Positions 27,021 through 34,459 of a stretch of 34,459 bases of DNA are shown in pieces; position 1 is the first letter of the stretch; every line of letters begins with the position of its first letter. The notes beneath the pieces were generated by a model, which did not search any database, had not been told where the DNA came from, and saw nothing but the letters and a program-made list of their open reading frames with translations. A program made the position numbers and the translations under genes. The DNA comes from a virus: IMG/VR virus record IMGVR_UViG_3300008217_000029, positions 1 to 34,459 of that record, one strand, 5' to 3'.

Positions 27021-27185
27021 TTATTTTTTGTTTTTATATGGAACAGCTTTGTTTAAAGCCTCTTTTCTTTTATTACATCCACAATCTTTTATCAGTCCAT
27101 TTGAATGTAAAAAATTTGTTAGGGACTTTATTCCGGTTGTCTTTGTAAATTTTTCTATTGTATCTCCTAATCCTTTTGATTTCAT
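27021..27185 (-). CDS. 54-aa basic protein with C-x-C motif
   Basis: Small gene of 54 codons plus TAA, from ATG at 27183-27185, ending 2 nt before the next gene's ATG. The product starts MKSKGLGDTIEKF and has a compact helical N-terminal half (TTGIKSLTNFLHSN), then DCGCNKRKEALNKAVPY and a Lys-rich tail. A Cys-x-Cys followed by a basic helix and LN..xPY resembles small proteins I have seen in Bacteroidota phage structural operons, whose role is unknown. With only two cysteines, metal binding would need a dimer or partner. The tight spacing on both sides and the sensible amino-acid composition argue that it is real. It could be a small neck or DNA-binding protein. Confidence 0.7.
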   Translation of the reverse strand: MKSKGLGDTIEKFTKTTGIKSLTNFLHSNGLIKDCGCNKRKEALNKAVPYKNKK

Positions 27186-27210
27186 TTGATTATATTTTTT
27201 ATGTAGTTAT

Positions 27211-27234
27211 GCAATCGCCCCGTAGGGCGATCGC
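27211..27234 (-). other. Stable UACG-tetraloop hairpin in the intergenic leader
   Basis: In minus-strand RNA, GCGAUCGCCC pairs with GGGCGAUUGC (10 pairs including one G-U) around UACG closed by C-G, an exceptionally stable UNCG-class tetraloop. It lies 14 nt after the stop of the 275-residue gene and 25 nt before the 54-residue gene. No U-run follows, so it does not look like a normal intrinsic terminator; an mRNA 3'-end protector, processing or pause element is more likely. Confidence 0.6.
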
Positions 27235-27248
27235 TTACTACAGTTAGA

Positions 27249-28076
27249 CTACGAATTTAATCGTTTTTCAATATTGGAGTAAATCTCCATTCCTTCATCA
27301 GTTTTAAACCAAGCAGCTAAAGCTGAATAAGGATGTTCATCAAATGGGACGTTCATTAGTTTTCTGTTATTAGATCCCCAACTAAATGTTCTTTGATCAG
27401 AGGACAATTTTAATACCCCCATTTCTGTTGCTTTAATACCAAAGTTTCTAAGGACAACGTTTTCATCTGTTACAAGTTCTAAGAATAATTTAGGATTTCT
27501 CTTAGCATATAGTAATAAATCACGCTTAAGTTCCTTAGAACTCATCTTAGATACTTTAGAACCAATCTCTACTCTCATAACAGCCTCTGCTATATCAATA
27601 TCTAAGTTTTGAGCTGCGTTTAAGGCAGCTATCTCCATCTCTAATATTGCAACTTCATCAACAGCTACTTTTACCGCGTTAAATTCTTCAAAAATAAGAC
27701 CTCTATGCGGATGATATAAAGATAATAATTTTTGTAATGTTACTTTATTTCTAGGAACAGATAAAGTTCCATTTCTAAAGATAATATGATCTAACCTTTG
27801 ATCACCCTTCATCTCATCAACAAAGCAGGTTTTTTGATTTTTAGTATATTTTAATTCTCTTTCGTAACCCTTTTCTTCATCAAAATAATAAATATCAGCT
27901 GCTTTAATAATATGTGATAATGGTTTTAAGCGACCTAACAAATAGTAAGTTCTATCTTTTATTTCCCAACTGTCTTTTTTTGGTTTTGGTTGTTCTACAA
28001 CCGGAGCGGTTTTAACCGCTACTTTTTCTTGAACTTGAGGTTCTTCCACCTCAACTTTTTTTGTTTTCCTTGCCAT
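27249..28076 (-). CDS. Conserved-looking phage protein of unknown function (275 aa)
   Basis: I cannot assign a domain. Residues 1-40 are Lys/Glu/Val/Pro-rich and probably disordered. The rest looks well folded: an alpha/beta part with YYLLGRLKPLSHIIKAAD, then FDEEKGYERELKYTKNQKT, then helices (LEMEIAALNAAQNLDIDIAEA; KVSKMSSKELKRDLLLYAK). It has no signal peptide, membrane segment or Cys-pair motif. It is the first gene after the capsid terminator and is followed by a stable hairpin, so it may be expressed separately from the head genes. Its position between capsid and neck genes suggests a head-completion or DNA-associated role; this is inference from context only. Confidence 0.7.
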   Translation of the reverse strand: MARKTKKVEVEEPQVQEKVAVKTAPVVEQPKPKKDSWEIKDRTYYLLGRLKPLSHIIKAADIYYFDEEKGYERELKYTKNQKTCFVDEMKGDQRLDHIIFRNGTLSVPRNKVTLQKLLSLYHPHRGLIFEEFNAVKVAVDEVAILEMEIAALNAAQNLDIDIAEAVMRVEIGSKVSKMSSKELKRDLLLYAKRNPKLFLELVTDENVVLRNFGIKATEMGVLKLSSDQRTFSWGSNNRKLMNVPFDEHPYSALAAWFKTDEGMEIYSNIEKRLNS

Positions 28077-28106
28077 AATATAATATATAATAAAATTAAT
28101 AAAAAT

Positions 28107-28140
28107 AAAAGGGAGTGGAGACTAAGCTCCACCCTCTTTT
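28107..28140 (-). terminator. Intrinsic terminator after the major capsid gene
   Basis: In minus-strand RNA, AAAAGAGGGUGGAG pairs with CUCCACUCCCUUUU around the loop CUUAGU, giving a 14-position stem with one A-C mismatch and one G-U pair. It is followed by a U-rich run (UUUUAUUUUUAUU). It begins 10 nt past the capsid stop and ends 31 nt before the next start, so it can separate high capsid expression from the downstream genes. Confidence 0.75.
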
Positions 28141-28149
28141 AAAAATTGC

Positions 28150-29625
28150 TTAGTTCAATAACATAAAGTTATTTGCACCTTGTGTAATTAAACATCTTTC
28201 AGTAAGATAATGAACTGTCATTGCATCTAAATCAGAAGTAGATGCTCCAACTGAATCAGTGATCCAAGTTTTGAACTTTCTACTTTCTACTTGAGAAGCT
28301 CTATAACGCATGTGTAAGAAAGGTCTTTTAAGATTCTTTCCTAATCCTTCGTCATAAACTGTTGATACACCTGCTGGTATCATAACTGCTCTAACATTGC
28401 TAACAGTATCTAACATACCACCTCTTGTTGCTTTATCGTTTAGATATTTCCAATCAGATTTATAGAAGTCGTAAGAACCTCTTCTAAAACCAGAGAAACC
28501 TAAATTAAGCGCCATATCTTCTGAGTTGTTGAATACTCCGTAAGAAGTACCACCAGCGCCATAAGAATTCATAGAAGCTAACATGTCATCAATTGCTAAT
28601 GCAGTGGTCCTGTTACAGAACATCATGTTTTCTTCAATAGCGCCTTGATTATCAAACTCAGCTAAGATAGCGTCAAATTCTGCTAAATCAGTAGCTGCGT
28701 TAACACCTGTAACACCAGATGATTTGTTACCTCTATCTTCGATAGCATAAAATAAACCTTCAGTACCAAAGTTAGATCCAAATGTAGGTCCAGCTGTATC
28801 AAGTGTAGAATTAGTAGCGTTACCTTTTCTAGACTCAATCATTGACATTTCACAATAATCTGTAAAACGTGCTCTAGTATCACCTTCGCTTTTTAGATAC
28901 CAAAGATAACCATTTTGCCCTTCTTCACCAGTTACTTCAATCCAACCAATAGCGGAAGTATCAGATCCAGAAACTGAAAATCTGTCTTTCATAATGATTG
29001 GTTTGTTAGTAAAAGATTTAAAACGAGCTTCGTTAGTATTAGAAGCGTGGTTAGTATCACTTGCCCCTTGACCACTAGTACCTTTTTTGAAATCAGATCC
29101 ATAAACTAATATTCTACAAGTTTCATCATTAGTATCAAACCCAGTTGCATTTGTTGCGTGAGCATACTCATAAGGTAAACATGTAAATGTAGTAGTTGAA
29201 GGATGATTTGTAACATAACCGTGGTAGTGACCACCAGCTACTGATATAAGAACTGTATCACCAACTCTAACACCGTGTTCTGCTATCACAAAATCGGGTG
29301 CTGATCCTGCGTTTCCATCGATATCACTAACAACTGTAATAACGGAATCCGCGATAGATACTGTTCCTATTAAAGATATGTGTAGTCTAGATTGCTCTGA
29401 CCACACTACTGCGTCTGAAGCCATAGCTTCTTCTGCTCCAACTTGCTCAAGAAAACCAGCTATAGTTCTCTTACCGAAAACTTCAGCTTCTTTCTCCATC
29501 AAGTCAGGCAGATATTGTTGTTCCCACCCGGTTGAACCGTCGCGGAAATCTAAATAATTTGAAGATAGTGTTAACTGTTGTGAACTTGGAACACTATTCA
29601 AATTATCACCTGCTGTAATTGCCAT
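28150..29625 (-). CDS. Major capsid protein
   Basis: 491-residue protein immediately after the scaffold-like gene, and the only gene in the cluster followed by a clear intrinsic terminator, as expected for the most abundant transcript. The N-terminus (SSNYLDFRDGSTGWEQQYL) is followed by a helical segment and then a beta-rich inserted region (about residues 75-150, with IADSVITVVSDIDG and VRVGDTVLISVAGG) that could be a surface domain. The C-terminal half has the mixed alpha/beta character expected of an HK97-type subunit. Start ATG is at 29623-29625 after an A/T-only leader. Identification rests on synteny, length and composition; I did not recognise a diagnostic motif. A decoration or minor head protein is the main alternative. 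Confidence 0.75.
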   Translation of the reverse strand: MAITAGDNLNSVPSSQQLTLSSNYLDFRDGSTGWEQQYLPDLMEKEAEVFGKRTIAGFLEQVGAEEAMASDAVVWSEQSRLHISLIGTVSIADSVITVVSDIDGNAGSAPDFVIAEHGVRVGDTVLISVAGGHYHGYVTNHPSTTTFTCLPYEYAHATNATGFDTNDETCRILVYGSDFKKGTSGQGASDTNHASNTNEARFKSFTNKPIIMKDRFSVSGSDTSAIGWIEVTGEEGQNGYLWYLKSEGDTRARFTDYCEMSMIESRKGNATNSTLDTAGPTFGSNFGTEGLFYAIEDRGNKSSGVTGVNAATDLAEFDAILAEFDNQGAIEENMMFCNRTTALAIDDMLASMNSYGAGGTSYGVFNNSEDMALNLGFSGFRRGSYDFYKSDWKYLNDKATRGGMLDTVSNVRAVMIPAGVSTVYDEGLGKNLKRPFLHMRYRASQVESRKFKTWITDSVGASTSDLDAMTVHYLTERCLITQGANNFMLLN

Positions 29626-29645
29626 AATTTTGTAATTTTAAATTG

Positions 29646-30857
29646 TTATTTTTGTTTAATTTTAAACTTAAAATCAGAAGAATCTTCACCTAATACTCTA
29701 ACTTTTATACCACCGGCTTCAATTTCACCATGAGCTTGTCTTGGATTCATGTTCACGTTTTTGGCTTTAGCAACACTATCTTTCATAGCGTCTGCTTTTC
29801 CTTGTTCGTAAAAGTGATTAGCAACAGCATCAGCGTTCATTGCGGTATAAAGAGATTTATGATAACCCTTAGCATCTTCCATCAAGTTCTTTTTATTCAA
29901 AAACTTTTTGACAAAGTTATTGATGTCGCTTTGAGTTTCTTTAATCTCGTTAGCATCTTTAACGTTAAATCTAAATTTCTTATCTCCGACATTATATTCA
30001 AAACCTTTGAACTTGTCGTTAAAAACCTTATCGGTTTTTTGTAAGAATGTAGATGTAGCTGTATCAGCTGTTTTCTGATTTTCCTCAGATTCTTTGTTAT
30101 ACCTATTAAAGAAATCCATAGCTTTTTGTTGTTCTTGAGTCAACTTTGACCCAGCTTTGATATCTTCATAGTATTTGGATTTGTTCTCTTCCAAGTGAGT
30201 TTTAGCGTTGGCAACTTGCTCTTTTAACGCTAATTTTTTTCTTCGTATATCTCTTTCGTCGTCTACATCTTCGTCGTAAGAGAAGTTGTCTTCCATAAGG
30301 AAGTTAATTTCTTCTGTATTTAAATGAGGTTTTGTTTGTCTGTAATGTTCAAATAATAAATCTTGATCTTCTAATTTACTATAATCTTGATTAAGTTTTA
30401 CGTAATCATTTAAATCACCACCAGTTTCTTCCATAAAATCCATTAATTTTTGGATATTTTCTGGTATTGGTTTTCCAGTTACTTGAGCTTCAGCAACAGC
30501 TTCTTCAACTTGTTCTTGAAGTTTTTCTGTTTTCTCCTCTACTTCTTCATCTGTAATTTCTTCTAAAACAGGTGTTTCAGTATTTTCTTCTGTAGATTGT
30601 TCAGCAACCTCTTCTTTATCAGTCGTTTCTTCAACAACCTTTTCTTGAACATCCTCGGCTTTTGTGGTATCCACTGGTTGCTCATCTTCTTCTTTTTCTT
30701 TTGGTGGGTTACTTAAATCTACTTTTGTTACACCATCAGGATCGTTACTGAATTTCTTCATTGATGGTTTTTTCTTTACTTTAATCTTTTCGACTGTATC
30801 GTCTACTTTTGGTTGCTCGATAGTCTCTTCTACTATCTCTGTTTTCTTTTTTGCCAT
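29646..30857 (-). CDS. Scaffold-like capsid assembly protein
   Basis: 403-residue, highly acidic, low-complexity protein between portal and major capsid protein, the usual position of a scaffold. The first 30 or so residues are Lys-rich (MAKKKTEIVEE; KVKKKPSMKK), residues about 50-130 are dominated by Glu, Asp, Thr and Val, and the remainder alternates helical charged segments (for example ALKEQVANAKTHLEENKSKY) with a short beta-like patch (FKGFEYNVGDKKFRFNV). No serine-protease or other catalytic signature is visible, so it does not look like a protease-scaffold fusion. The C-terminus is basic (FKFKIKQK), as expected if it docks on the capsid shell. Function is inferred from composition and position; sequence alone would not identify it. 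Confidence 0.65.
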   Translation of the reverse strand: MAKKKTEIVEETIEQPKVDDTVEKIKVKKKPSMKKFSNDPDGVTKVDLSNPPKEKEEDEQPVDTTKAEDVQEKVVEETTDKEEVAEQSTEENTETPVLEEITDEEVEEKTEKLQEQVEEAVAEAQVTGKPIPENIQKLMDFMEETGGDLNDYVKLNQDYSKLEDQDLLFEHYRQTKPHLNTEEINFLMEDNFSYDEDVDDERDIRRKKLALKEQVANAKTHLEENKSKYYEDIKAGSKLTQEQQKAMDFFNRYNKESEENQKTADTATSTFLQKTDKVFNDKFKGFEYNVGDKKFRFNVKDANEIKETQSDINNFVKKFLNKKNLMEDAKGYHKSLYTAMNADAVANHFYEQGKADAMKDSVAKAKNVNMNPRQAHGEIEAGGIKVRVLGEDSSDFKFKIKQK

Positions 30858-30884
30858 AATATAATATAATAATAGTTAATAAAT

Positions 30885-33296
30885 TTACCTTGGATCAAAC
30901 GCACCTAGATAGAAATCTCCACTAAGTATATCATTACCTGCAGATTCAAAGTTCTTAGGTGGTTTTTCATTATTTCTTTGATCAATCAACTCACTTTGTT
31001 GAGATGCTTGAATTCTAGTTCTTTCGTCTTTACGATCTTCTTTTTCTTTTTCTTTTGTTTTCTGACCATCTGTCTCAATACCCTTTAATTGCATATTATA
31101 TTGAAACTCTAAAGCCATTAATTCTTTTTTATGCATTACCTCTTGCTCCATTTTTTGAGATTCCATTTGAGATTTCATTTGCTCTAATTGAACATCAGCT
31201 TGTGTTTTTGCTTGATTTTTTTGAACTTCTAGTTCAGCAGACGCTTGTTGAGTTTGCATATTAGCTTCTGCTTGTGCTTGGATATTTTGCTGTTGTAGAA
31301 TTTGATCTCTTTCTTGTTTCTTTATTCTCCTCAACTTTAAAACTTGATTTGCTAATTTGATATTCTTTATTTCTCTAACATCAATAGCATCTTCTAATTC
31401 TATACTTTGTTGAGCTAATGCTTGCTGTATATTATTTTCTAGCAACATTTTTTCTTCTTCATCTGGCATTAAATCTATAAATATCCCAAAATCATAAAGA
31501 TGTAAATTTTTCATTTCATCTAGTGTTGCTACGTTATGGGCTCCTATAGCTTGTACAAAAGCATCTGCTGTTGGAGAGTATTCTAATATATCAGATATTC
31601 TAAGTGATAAACACTCTGCAATTTCAGCTGTCAAGAATAATCCAGATTGTAATATATGTCTTGTAGCAGTGTTAGAATTTGCAGCGGCTAATTTTTGAAC
31701 ACCTACTAAAGCGTTTTTATCTGGTAAACTGCCATCTCTTGCTTCATTAAGACCAGTTACGTCTCTTATCATTTGTAAGTAGTAGTTGTAATTAGTAATT
31801 AAAGTTTGTATTTTATTTCCACCACTACCACTTGTAATTTCTTGAATCGGTACTTTACCAGGATTAGGATCGCCGTCTTGAGTAAATGATCTACCTATAA
31901 CACTACCAGTTTGGAAATACATATTTAACGCCTCTTGTGGATTATAGTTTGTTCCATTACCTAAATCTATTTCAGCTAATCCATCAGCGTCTAAATAAAC
32001 TCCATCTGGAACCATTCTAGACATAACTTGCTGTAATTTAAGATGTGTTAACTGAATCATATCTGCAAAACCAGTTATCCGTCCTACTAAACTTTCTATT
32101 TTTCCATTATATATTCTAGGAGCTACAATAGCATAATTCATTTTAACTTTAGTAAAATCACTTTTAGGACGTAGCATGTTTCTTGCCATCTCCCATTTAA
32201 GTATTTTATCTGTACCAAGAATCATTGCTCCATCATACAAGCATTCTATAGATCGTAATAATTTTGAATATCCACCTTCTTTATCTGATGGTGGATCAAA
32301 ACTATCGTCTTTTGCTAATATTTTATCTGCACCAGTTCCAGTTTCTTTTACTTTATACACCTCATTCATGTAGGTTTTGTAATTAAAGTATAGAATTTGA
32401 ATTGTATTATTGTCTTCTTTGTCTACAGAATATCTATTAGATTTGTTAGTAGATTTATTTTTCATTATATCTTCAAGATCACTTTCAGATAAATGAGGAA
32501 ACTGTTTAGCTAGTTCGTTTACTGGAATGGATTTAACCTCACCAACGTAATATATATCGTCAAAATAAGGAGAGTCAGTGTATGAATAAACAAGATTAGC
32601 TGGATCAACATAATCTATAACAACACCTTCCGATGTATTAAATGAAGATTTCACAGCGCCTATACCTAAAACAGTTAAATCATAGAAAAATCTTTTCTTT
32701 ATCCATTCGTAGTTACTCCCTTCCATTAAAACATTTATTGCTTGTTCTTCAGCAATTTCTACAGCTTGTTTATAGGTCAGTTGCATATGCAAATCTAACT
32801 CCTCTTGAGAATCTGGTAAAGTTTCTTTAGCGTTCTCGTATAAGTTAATTCCAAATGCTTCAGCAGCGAAATCATTTATTTCTTGAGAACGCATATCTCC
32901 AAGTATAGATTCCATATATGCAGTTCTTTTACTAACACCAAATGGATCTTGAGAATATGCTTTTATATCGTAAGTTCTTTCGGCAATACCGTTTACTACT
33001 ATATCTACAAATTTAGAAATAATTGGAACTGGTTTCCAATCTAGATTTAAATAGGACAAATCACCATTTATTGATAACTCATCCTTATATTTTTGAATAG
33101 ATTGTTCTCCTCTAGCATACAATCTTAAATTATGAAAATTGTTTTGATTAGTTCTATATCTATTAGAACCTCTATCATTATTAAACCATTCCGTCTCTAT
33201 AGCTTTACCTACTTTTAAACCATAATCATAACTTAACTTCTCAGTATCACTTACGGTTTGACTTGGAAAATAACTTTTAATGCCAGACTCTGCCAT
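30885..33296 (-). CDS. Portal protein
   Basis: Dodecameric ring at the capsid vertex through which DNA enters and leaves. The 803-residue protein sits between terminase and scaffold/capsid. Its central region has portal-like features, including a stretch reading MIRDVTGLNEARDG followed by ALVGVQKLAAANSNTATR, which I associate with portals of Bacteroidota phages, including crAss-like ones. From about residue 650 to 765 there is a long Gln/Lys/Glu-rich, Met-containing segment predicted to be coiled coil, making this longer than T7-type portals (about 540 residues). The start is the ATG at 33294-33296, 2 nt after the terminase stop, in an A-rich leader without Shine-Dalgarno. The portal role is well supported; the phage family is less certain. 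Confidence 0.85.
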   Translation of the reverse strand: MAESGIKSYFPSQTVSDTEKLSYDYGLKVGKAIETEWFNNDRGSNRYRTNQNNFHNLRLYARGEQSIQKYKDELSINGDLSYLNLDWKPVPIISKFVDIVVNGIAERTYDIKAYSQDPFGVSKRTAYMESILGDMRSQEINDFAAEAFGINLYENAKETLPDSQEELDLHMQLTYKQAVEIAEEQAINVLMEGSNYEWIKKRFFYDLTVLGIGAVKSSFNTSEGVVIDYVDPANLVYSYTDSPYFDDIYYVGEVKSIPVNELAKQFPHLSESDLEDIMKNKSTNKSNRYSVDKEDNNTIQILYFNYKTYMNEVYKVKETGTGADKILAKDDSFDPPSDKEGGYSKLLRSIECLYDGAMILGTDKILKWEMARNMLRPKSDFTKVKMNYAIVAPRIYNGKIESLVGRITGFADMIQLTHLKLQQVMSRMVPDGVYLDADGLAEIDLGNGTNYNPQEALNMYFQTGSVIGRSFTQDGDPNPGKVPIQEITSGSGGNKIQTLITNYNYYLQMIRDVTGLNEARDGSLPDKNALVGVQKLAAANSNTATRHILQSGLFLTAEIAECLSLRISDILEYSPTADAFVQAIGAHNVATLDEMKNLHLYDFGIFIDLMPDEEEKMLLENNIQQALAQQSIELEDAIDVREIKNIKLANQVLKLRRIKKQERDQILQQQNIQAQAEANMQTQQASAELEVQKNQAKTQADVQLEQMKSQMESQKMEQEVMHKKELMALEFQYNMQLKGIETDGQKTKEKEKEDRKDERTRIQASQQSELIDQRNNEKPPKNFESAGNDILSGDFYLGAFDPR

Positions 33297-33298
33297 AT

Positions 33299-34459
33299 TT
33301 ATTTTTTGATTATTTTAGACATACTACCTTTGTTCTCGTATTTAGAAACCTGTATGTTTAATTTTGGTTTTTCTACTTTTGCATTTGGAGCATATAAATG
33401 CCTGTTGTTTGCCATGATTGCTAAACCTGAACTAATAGACGCATCAAACTTTGTCCGCTTATTTATATCAAATCTCGACCAATCATTTAGCAAAGCGTTA
33501 AAATATAAATCTCCAAATGTTCCATCTTGTTTCATGCCCACGTGGTCTTGTATATACATTTCAATCGCAGCTGCATGAGCTTGTTTTATATCTTCGCTAG
33601 AGTTAGGGATTCCTCCAACTTCTTTTTCTGCAACGGACAACTTATTCCACAACTTGTCCGGTCTGTTCATACTAAACCCTCTATATCCTCTTCTTCTAAG
33701 ATAATAAAGTAATCTAGGTTTATTATTTTCCGCAAGGATTGGCATGCCATAAAACGCTAACGCCATTAAAACATCTTCAAAGAATATTTCTGCCGTTGGT
33801 GGTCTTGATAAATACTCTAAAAAAAAGCTGTTTGCAGGGGCGTCTTCCATTGAGAATCTTGTTAATCCATGAAGTGCACCTTTTGATCCCTCTCCATCAA
33901 CTGTTCCTGATATATCGTAACTATCACATCCAAACGCCCCCATGTGTTCGTTACCAGGATATTTTATACCATTCTTAAGTATAACTCTATTTTGTAATCC
34001 GGTTTTTGGGACCCAACTAACTTTAAATCTACCTTGTTGATCTGGATAAAATATCACTTGGGTATCTTTTACTCCGTTCACCCATTGAAAATTACCTTTA
34101 GTAACCCCAAGGGTTCTAGACATTTCTTCATTGTAGTCTATCTGTTCGTATATCTTAACTAAATTAAATATACTTCCCTTTGCCTCATCTCTAAAAGCGT
34201 GTTCAGTGGTTTTTGGAAATTGCCTGTAAAACTCGTTTAAAGCATCGTGATCACCTTTTAAGCCATCAGCTTCATTTTGCCAATGTTCTATAATACCTAC
34301 ATCTATTAGTTCACCATCTGGGCCGAACACATCGTGGTCTGGTGTATCAAAAACTGGAATTCCGTGCTCATCAATAAATCCTTCGTAGTTCCACTCCATT
34401 GGGATAAACAGAGAATATAGACCAGACTTTGTTTGGCCATTTCTATTTCTCTTGGTGAC
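33299..34459 (-). CDS. terL: Terminase large subunit, C-terminal part (partial at window edge)
   Basis: Motor/nuclease that cuts phage DNA and packages it through the portal. Only the 3' part is present. The frame stays open from the in-frame Met at 34399 through the 20 further codons to the window edge, which read ...GLYSLFIP then MEWNYEG, so the real start lies outside. The visible part corresponds to the region after the ATPase plus the RNase H-like nuclease: FGCDSYD (Asp codon at 33923-33925) fits the first catalytic acidic strand, and FDASISSGLA near the C-terminus fits the late conserved acidic position. The Walker motifs must lie beyond the edge. The gene ends 2 nt before the portal start, the standard terminase-portal order. 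Family assignment rests on these motifs and on context; no search was run. Confidence 0.85.
   Translation of the reverse strand, partial: VTKRNRNGQTKSGLYSLFIPMEWNYEGFIDEHGIPVFDTPDHDVFGPDGELIDVGIIEHWQNEADGLKGDHDALNEFYRQFPKTTEHAFRDEAKGSIFNLVKIYEQIDYNEEMSRTLGVTKGNFQWVNGVKDTQVIFYPDQQGRFKVSWVPKTGLQNRVILKNGIKYPGNEHMGAFGCDSYDISGTVDGEGSKGALHGLTRFSMEDAPANSFFLEYLSRPPTAEIFFEDVLMALAFYGMPILAENNKPRLLYYLRRRGYRGFSMNRPDKLWNKLSVAEKEVGGIPNSSEDIKQAHAAAIEMYIQDHVGMKQDGTFGDLYFNALLNDWSRFDINKRTKFDASISSGLAIMANNRHLYAPNAKVEKPKLNIQVSKYENKGSMSKIIKK

Noticed and set aside
29646-30857. Scaffold-like gene as a fused prohead protease
   Set aside because: No Ser/His/Asp or other protease motif is visible; the protein is low-complexity acidic helix.
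33258-33578. Plus-strand open frame across the terminase-portal junction
   Set aside because: Overlaps two convincing minus-strand genes and has no recognisable features.

Overview
The window is a continuous stretch of virion-structure genes from a tailed bacteriophage, most likely a short-tailed (podovirus-like) phage of a marine member of the Bacteroidota. Every gene I can support is on the minus strand, so the module reads from right to left. The host guess rests on four things: strong A/T bias; starts preceded by A/T-rich leaders with no visible Shine-Dalgarno; a signal peptide ending in AYAQ; and an appendage protein carrying the GCxDPxAxNYxPxA motif, common in secreted proteins of marine Flavobacteriia. 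No tape-measure protein, sheath, integrase, repressor, polymerase, tRNA or CRISPR array was seen.

Head module (34459 to about 27020): the 3' part of the large terminase (cut by the window edge), the portal, an acidic scaffold-like protein, the major capsid protein followed by an intrinsic terminator, a 275-residue protein of unknown role, a very stable UACG hairpin, and a 54-residue C-x-C protein.

Neck and tail module (27018 to about 13760): two neck or adaptor proteins, the second with a carbohydrate-binding-like insertion; a 1927-residue tail protein; a separate 200-residue protein that looks like its detached C-terminus; two cysteine-rich appendage proteins; and a 131-residue structural protein.

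Ejection module (13714 to 2154): a T7 gp14-like internal virion protein, a 526-residue internal protein, and a 3027-residue polyvalent protein at the position of T7 gp16. The giant protein contains a HEVLH zinc-peptidase motif, a HAD phosphatase split by a P-loop kinase, a helical C-terminus, and six copies of a (V/I)K(F/Y)S(K/R)(S/T) motif that partition it into blocks of roughly 400 residues. I think this is the most interesting object in the window: a possible virion-delivered polyprotein cut into separate effectors.

Host-interaction tail (2157 to 1): a signal-peptide outer-membrane barrel candidate, a small membrane/coiled-coil protein, a 65-residue unknown, a membrane-anchored thioredoxin-fold protein lacking CxxC, a small basic protein, and the first codons of a further gene. 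No endolysin was recognised. Close spacing, ATGA overlaps and one 11-bp overlap indicate co-transcription and probable translational coupling.
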